Assembly (NCBI GenBank): GCA_013824055.1
Contig: PNNE01000159.1
Coordinates: 1-10,029, forward strand
Reading direction: 5' to 3'
DNA: 10,029 nucleotides
DNA from: Rhodobacter sp.
Lineage (GTDB): Bacteria; Pseudomonadota; Alphaproteobacteria; Rhodobacterales; Rhodobacteraceae
Shown here: positions 6,982-10,029 of the stretch, in pieces
How the letters are laid out: every line of letters starts with the position of its first letter
How positions within the stretch are numbered: the first letter of the stretch is position 1
Program-made: the position numbers and the translations under genes
Notes under the pieces: generated by a model
Seen by the model: the letters and a program-made list of their open reading frames with translations, nothing else
Told to the model about the DNA's origin: nothing
Databases searched by the model: none

Positions 6982-8655
6982 TCAGAAGCTCTGCCCGGCC
7001 ACCCGCGCGGTCTCTTCCGCGATCGGGCCAAGGGCAAGGACAGGGAAGAAGGTCAGCGCGCCAAGGATGACGACGGTGAGGACCAGAAGCGTCACGAAGA
7101 GCGGCCCATGCGTCGGGAAGGTGCCCGAGGTCACCGGCGCCTGGGTCTTGCGGATCATCGACCCCGCAATCGCCAGCATCGGCACGATGATCGCATAGCG
7201 GCCGAGGAGCATGACGATCCCCAGCGCTGTGGTGTGCCAAGTCAGGGCCGCACCGTAACCACCGAAGGCCGAACCGTTGTTCCCGGTCGCCGACGAATAG
7301 GCGTAAAGGATTTCCGATAGCCCGTGGGGCCCGGGGTCCTGCACCGCCGCCATCGCCGCCGGAACGGTCGCGGCAATCGCCCCACCGACCAGGATGCCCA
7401 AAGGCATCGACAGGAAGGCTAGGACCGCCAGGGTCACCTCACGCGCCTCGATCTTGCGACCAAGGTATTCCGGCGTGCGACCGACCATCAGACCGGCGAG
7501 GAAGACCGCCAGCACGACATAGAGGAGCATCCCGTAGAAGCCCGCGCCGACGCCGCCAAAGACGACCTCGCCGATCTGCATGTTCAACAGCATCACGAGG
7601 CCCGAGAGCGGCATGAACGAGTCATGCATCGCGTTGACCGACCCGTTCGACGCGGCGGTGGTCGAGGCTGCCCAGAGTGAGGACAGCATCGCGCCGAAGC
7701 GCTGTTCCTTGCCCTCCATGTTCGCGCCTAAGCCAAGCGCGGGGTTGCCCATGACTTCATAGACATGGATGACTGCGAGACCCGCCACGAACATCACCCC
7801 CATCGCCGCAAAGATCGCAAGACCCTGCCGCCGGTCGCCCGCCATGCGCCCGAAGAGGAAGCAGAAGGCCACCGGAATCAGCAGGATCGACAGCGACTGC
7901 GCAAGGTTCGACGCGATGGTCGGGTTCTCGAACGGATGCGCCGAGTTCACGCCGAAGAAGCCGCCACCGTTGGTGCCCAGTTGCTTGATCGCGATCTGTG
8001 CGGCCGCCGGGCCGCGGGCGATGACCTGCTCCTGCCCCTCAACGCCAGTGGCGACGACCGCGCCTTGCAGCGTCTGCGGCACGCCTTGTGCGGCCAGGAA
8101 CAGCGCCAGCAGGATCGAGAGCGGCAGCAGGATCCACAAAACCGACCGCGTCAGGTCCACCCAGAAGTTGCCGATCGTCGTGCCCTTGGCCGCGACAAAG
8201 CCCCGGATCACGGCCACAGCCACAGCCATCCCCGTACCCGCGCTGACGAAGTTCTGCACCGTCAGCCCGGCCATCTGGCTCAGGTAGCTCAGCTGCGCCT
8301 CGCCCGAATAGGCCTGCCAGTTGGTGTTGGTCACGAAGCTGACCGCGGTGTTGAACGCAAGGTCGGGGGCCATGGCGCCGATCCCGTCGGGGTTCAGCGG
8401 CAGAACGGCCTGAAGCCGCAGGATCGCGTAAAGCATGATGAATCCCGCAAGGTTGAACGCAAGGACCGCAAGCGCGTAGGCGCTCCACGACATCTCACGG
8501 TCGGGCGATCCGCCCGACAGGCGCAGAAGCGCGCCTTCGATCCGTAGAAGAGGGGTGGGAAGCGTGCCCGCATAGACGCGGGTCATCCAGACGGCCAGCG
8601 CCCACGCAAGACCGACAAGCGCAGCAAAGTACAGGGCATAGGAAAGAACGGTCAT
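6982..8655 (-). CDS. kdpA: KdpA, potassium-binding and channel-like subunit
   Basis: KdpA (557 aa, identical in length to the E. coli protein) is the K+-selective membrane subunit, related to SKT/Trk-type transporters, that captures K+ from the periplasm and hands it to KdpB. It is hydrophobic throughout, consistent with ten transmembrane helices. The four pore loops are recognisable: TNTNWQAYSGE (Q114, equivalent to E. coli Q116), GTNGGGFFGVNSAHPFENP (G230, equivalent to G232), TAASNGSVNAMHDS, and SATGNNGSAFGGY. The start has a strong AGGAGGGC ribosome-binding site overlapping the end of kdpF (about 8662-8669). It is complete, with no frameshift, and lies between kdpF and kdpB with short spacers. 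Confidence 0.98.
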   Translation of the reverse strand: MTVLSYALYFAALVGLAWALAVWMTRVYAGTLPTPLLRIEGALLRLSGGSPDREMSWSAYALAVLAFNLAGFIMLYAILRLQAVLPLNPDGIGAMAPDLAFNTAVSFVTNTNWQAYSGEAQLSYLSQMAGLTVQNFVSAGTGMAVAVAVIRGFVAAKGTTIGNFWVDLTRSVLWILLPLSILLALFLAAQGVPQTLQGAVVATGVEGQEQVIARGPAAAQIAIKQLGTNGGGFFGVNSAHPFENPTIASNLAQSLSILLIPVAFCFLFGRMAGDRRQGLAIFAAMGVMFVAGLAVIHVYEVMGNPALGLGANMEGKEQRFGAMLSSLWAASTTAASNGSVNAMHDSFMPLSGLVMLLNMQIGEVVFGGVGAGFYGMLLYVVLAVFLAGLMVGRTPEYLGRKIEAREVTLAVLAFLSMPLGILVGGAIAATVPAAMAAVQDPGPHGLSEILYAYSSATGNNGSAFGGYGAALTWHTTALGIVMLLGRYAIIVPMLAIAGSMIRKTQAPVTSGTFPTHGPLFVTLLVLTVVILGALTFFPVLALGPIAEETARVAGQSF

Positions 8656-8667
8656 CGTGCGCCCTCC

Positions 8668-8754
8668 TCAAAACCGATCAGGGCGCACGAGTGCTGCGCC
8701 CAAGTAGACAAAGAGACCCACCGCGACGGCCAGCCCAAGGATGAGATCGAACAT
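8668..8754 (-). CDS. kdpF: KdpF, small stabilising subunit of the Kdp pump
   Basis: This 28-residue peptide is a single hydrophobic helix (about 3-22, FDLILGLAVAVGLFVYLG) ending in the KdpF signature ALVRPDRF. KdpF is a lipid-like small subunit that stabilises the KdpABC complex in the inner membrane. The length (E. coli 29 aa), the RP[DE]RF end and the position directly upstream of kdpA make the call firm although the gene is very short. The TGA stop is embedded in the kdpA ribosome-binding site (TGAGGAGG), so the two are probably translationally coupled. Its own start follows a GAGGG/TGGAA purine stretch at the end of the preceding small gene, 9 bp away. Confidence 0.93.
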   Translation of the reverse strand: MFDLILGLAVAVGLFVYLGAALVRPDRF

Positions 8755-8763
8755 TTCCAGCCC

Positions 8764-8847
8764 TCACAGTCGCTCGGCGGCACGGATGCCGACTGCGAAG
8801 GCAGCGAAAGCTGCTAGGCCGAGGAAAATGTAGAGAAGGTCAAGCAT
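8764..8847 (-). CDS. Conserved-looking 27-residue membrane peptide at the head of the kdp operon
   Basis: This short open frame begins MLDLLYIFLGLAAFAAFAVG and ends RAAERL. It is one predicted transmembrane helix (about 4-21) with a charged tail after it, the same layout as KdpF. It is the first gene of the kdp transcription unit, 9 bp ahead of kdpF, with a good AGGAG ribosome-binding site (8856-8860). The frame stays open to 9000, but the extension overlaps the presumed promoter and lacks a matching ribosome-binding site, so 8847 is the better start. From memory, similar unannotated peptides ending in ...[VA]xxxxRL occur just upstream of kdpF in other bacteria; I could not verify this here. 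A role as an accessory pump subunit or a coupling leader peptide is inference. Confidence 0.72.
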   Translation of the reverse strand: MLDLLYIFLGLAAFAAFAVGIRAAERL

Positions 8848-8855
8848 CGACAGAG

Positions 8856-8860
8856 CTCCT
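8856..8860 (-). promoter_or_regulatory. Ribosome-binding site fixing the start of the first kdp-operon peptide
   Basis: On the minus strand AGGAG lies 8 bases before the ATG at 8847. It selects this ATG over the more distant in-frame start at 9000, which would run through the candidate KdpE operator. Confidence 0.65.
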
Positions 8861-8924
8861 ACAGATGTATTGGGAACAGGTCTGCGATGACCCCGTAAGA
8901 GGGCTATGGGGAATGCGGGTGATC

Positions 8925-8943
8925 CGCGTAAAGAACGCGTAAA
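8925..8943 (-). promoter_or_regulatory. Candidate KdpE operator (11-bp-period direct repeat)
   Basis: On the minus strand the sequence reads TTTACGCG-ttc-TTTACGCG: two perfect 8-base direct repeats whose starts are 11 bp apart. OmpR-family regulators bind such tandem half-sites one helical turn apart, and the E. coli KdpE site also has TTTA-type repeats (TTTATA/TTTACA) with an 11-bp period. It lies about 78 bp upstream of the first operon gene, a sensible place for an activator. A weaker related element, CTTACGGG, sits at 8892-8899, 33 bp (three periods) away. I could not define -35 and -10 boxes for the promoter. Binding is inferred, not shown. Confidence 0.6.
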
Positions 8944-9000
8944 TCTGGTCTTAGATGCCCGATCACTTGCGGTACTTGCTAGGCTGCGCCTGCGGACCAT

Positions 9001-9793
9001 ATGCCGACCCTAGCCGACATCGACGCCTTCCAGCGCGACGGTGTGATTCTTGTGAAAGGTCTGTTCAAGGATCGTGTCGACGCCTTGCAGAAGGGCATCG
9101 AGCGCAACATGGCCGAGCCAGGTGAATACGCGGCCGAGAACCTGAAGCCAGGCGAGGGCGGGCGCTTCTTCGACGACTATTGCAACTGGAGCCGCATTCC
9201 CGAGTTCGAGAACGTGATCCGGACCTCGCCAGCTTCCGGAGTTGCTCTGATCTCATGGGCTCGAACACGGTGCAGCTTTTCCATGATCATGTACTGGTCA
9301 AAGAGCCAGGGACGTCGAAACCGACACCCAGGCACCAGGATGGCCCCTACCACTTTGTGGGGGGCGAAAGACGGTCAGCTTCTGGTCCCCACTTGACCCG
9401 GTCCGCGAAGCGACGCTGCGCTGTGTGGCTGGGTCGCCTCTCTGGCCCAAGGCTGTCCTGCCCAACCGCTGGCTGTCCGAAACCAACTTCTACCCGGACG
9501 AAGACAACTATATGCCCGTGCCCGACCCGGATGCCCAGGGCATGGACATTCGCGAGTTCGCGATGGAACCCGGCGATGCCGTCGCCTTCAACTACATGAC
9601 CCTACACGGCGCACGCGGGAACACCAGCCAGACGCGCCGGCGGGCGTTCTCTCTGCGACTGGTCGGGGACGACGCCCGATATGTTGAACGGCCCGGCCGC
9701 ACGTCGCCGCCGTTTCCCGGCCACGGTATGCTGCCAGGCCAGCGCCTGCGCGAGGACTGGTTTCCGCGACTGTTCGACAGAGCGTCCACATAA
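9001..9793 (+). pseudogene. Phytanoyl-CoA dioxygenase (PhyH) family protein, broken by two frameshifts
   Basis: Three overlapping frames together spell one PhyH-family Fe(II)/2-oxoglutarate oxygenase of about 264 residues. Frame 1 (9001 to about 9237) gives MPTLADIDAFQRDG through GGRFFDDYCNW to TSPAS. Frame 3 (about 9250-9368) gives LMGSNTVQLFHDHVLVKEPGT and the iron-binding HQD (H112, D114 in the repaired numbering). Frame 2 (9368-9793) gives KTVSFWSPLDPVREATLRCVAGS to the TAA, including the distal His H203 in LHGARGN and RRRAFSLRLVGDDARY. Each shift fits one missing base, the first at about 9235-9251 and the second in the AAA run at 9367-9369. The metal ligands survive, but an Arg precedes HQD where relatives usually have Trp. 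The substrate is unknown. It could be a recent pseudogene or sequencing error. The start has only a weak ribosome-binding site; an in-frame stop at 8980 rules out an earlier start. Confidence 0.85.
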
Positions 9794-9813
9794 GCGGGCT
9801 GGCGACGCTACGC

Positions 9814-10029
9814 TCAGGCAGCCTCGCGCTGCCCGAGCGCCGCGGCACTGAAACTGCAGCTGTAGATGTGGTGCATGGCATCGACGCGGCCCGGAATCAG
9901 CGGAATGTCGTCGCGCAGCCAGAACCACGGCTGGGCCGACAACCTGCGCTCAAACCGTAGAGACGTGGTGGCCGACCAGAACGCGACCACGCCCTTCGGA
10001 CCGAGGGACCTAGCCACCGCGCCGAGACC
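9814..10029 (-). CDS. C-terminal fragment, possibly of a spermidine-synthase/methyltransferase-fold protein
   Basis: The last 71 codons of a leftward gene enter from the right edge and stop at 9814, 20 bp from the convergent PhyH-family remnant. The visible part reads VARSLGPKGVVAFWSATTS, then RRLSAQPWFWLRDDIPLIPG and MHHIYSCSF. A 'LxPxGVVAxWS' strand followed by an 'F..RL' helix and a late 'HHIY' strand resembles the end of spermidine-synthase-like and other Rossmann-fold methyltransferases. The SAM-binding motifs would lie outside the window, so the family cannot be confirmed. An internal ATG at 10017 exists but is unlikely to be the start, because the frame is open to the edge and that ATG falls mid-domain. 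Confidence 0.45.
   Translation of the reverse strand, partial: GLGAVARSLGPKGVVAFWSATTSLRFERRLSAQPWFWLRDDIPLIPGRVDAMHHIYSCSFSAAALGQREAA

Noticed and set aside
8848..9000. Extension of the small kdp-leader peptide to a 78-residue protein
   Set aside because: The extension would translate the candidate operator and promoter region, is Arg/Ser-rich, and lacks a ribosome-binding site at 9000; the AGGAG at 8856-8860 marks the start at 8847.
9360..9372. Programmed ribosomal frameshifting in the PhyH-family gene
   Set aside because: The junction lacks a classical X XXY YYZ slippery heptamer, and a second unrelated shift is needed upstream; programmed shifting is not a known feature of this family.
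1..10029. CRISPR arrays, tRNA genes, insertion sequences or transposase fragments
   Set aside because: I saw no regularly spaced repeats, no tRNA-like T-loop sequences in the gaps, and no terminal inverted repeats or transposase-like reading frames.

Overview
The window looks like a stretch of a high-GC alphaproteobacterial replicon, most likely from the Rhodobacteraceae (Rhodobacter/Paracoccus-like). This rests on the strongly G/C-biased third codon positions, the style of the H-NS-like N-terminus at the left edge, and the style of the Kdp and PhyH-family proteins. The assignment comes from recognising protein families, not from any search.

Left part (1-987). The first 19 codons of an H-NS/HvrA-like nucleoid protein run leftward off the edge. 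About 420 non-coding bases follow, ending in a GC-rich leader with several short hairpins. Next is a rightward gene for a short (134 aa) single-stranded DNA-binding protein of the accessory type, closed by a very clean hairpin terminator (9-bp stem, GAAA loop).

Central part (988-8847). One long leftward operon encodes the complete Kdp high-affinity potassium system. In transcription order it holds a 27-residue putative membrane peptide, kdpF (28 aa), kdpA, kdpB, kdpC, kdpD and kdpE. Every junction is tight: 9-12 bp gaps, a 1-base TGATG overlap (kdpC/kdpD) and a 4-base ATGA overlap (kdpD/kdpE). Translational coupling is therefore likely. KdpFABC is the inner-membrane K+ pump, KdpD the sensor kinase, and KdpE the response regulator that should activate the operon. 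Catalytic residues of KdpB, KdpD and KdpE are all present. The upstream region carries a perfect 8-bp direct repeat with an 11-bp period, matching the geometry of OmpR/KdpE-type operators, and it is the best candidate for the KdpE site.

Right part (9001-10029). A PhyH (phytanoyl-CoA dioxygenase) family gene, divergent from kdp, is broken into three reading frames by two apparent single-base deletions. It is a pseudogene or carries assembly errors. Converging on it from the right edge is the C-terminal 71 codons of a protein that resembles the end of a spermidine-synthase/methyltransferase-fold protein (tentative).

I found no CRISPR array, tRNA, rRNA, insertion sequence or clearly new multi-gene system. 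The most interesting items are the extra small membrane peptide at the head of the kdp operon and the putative KdpE operator.
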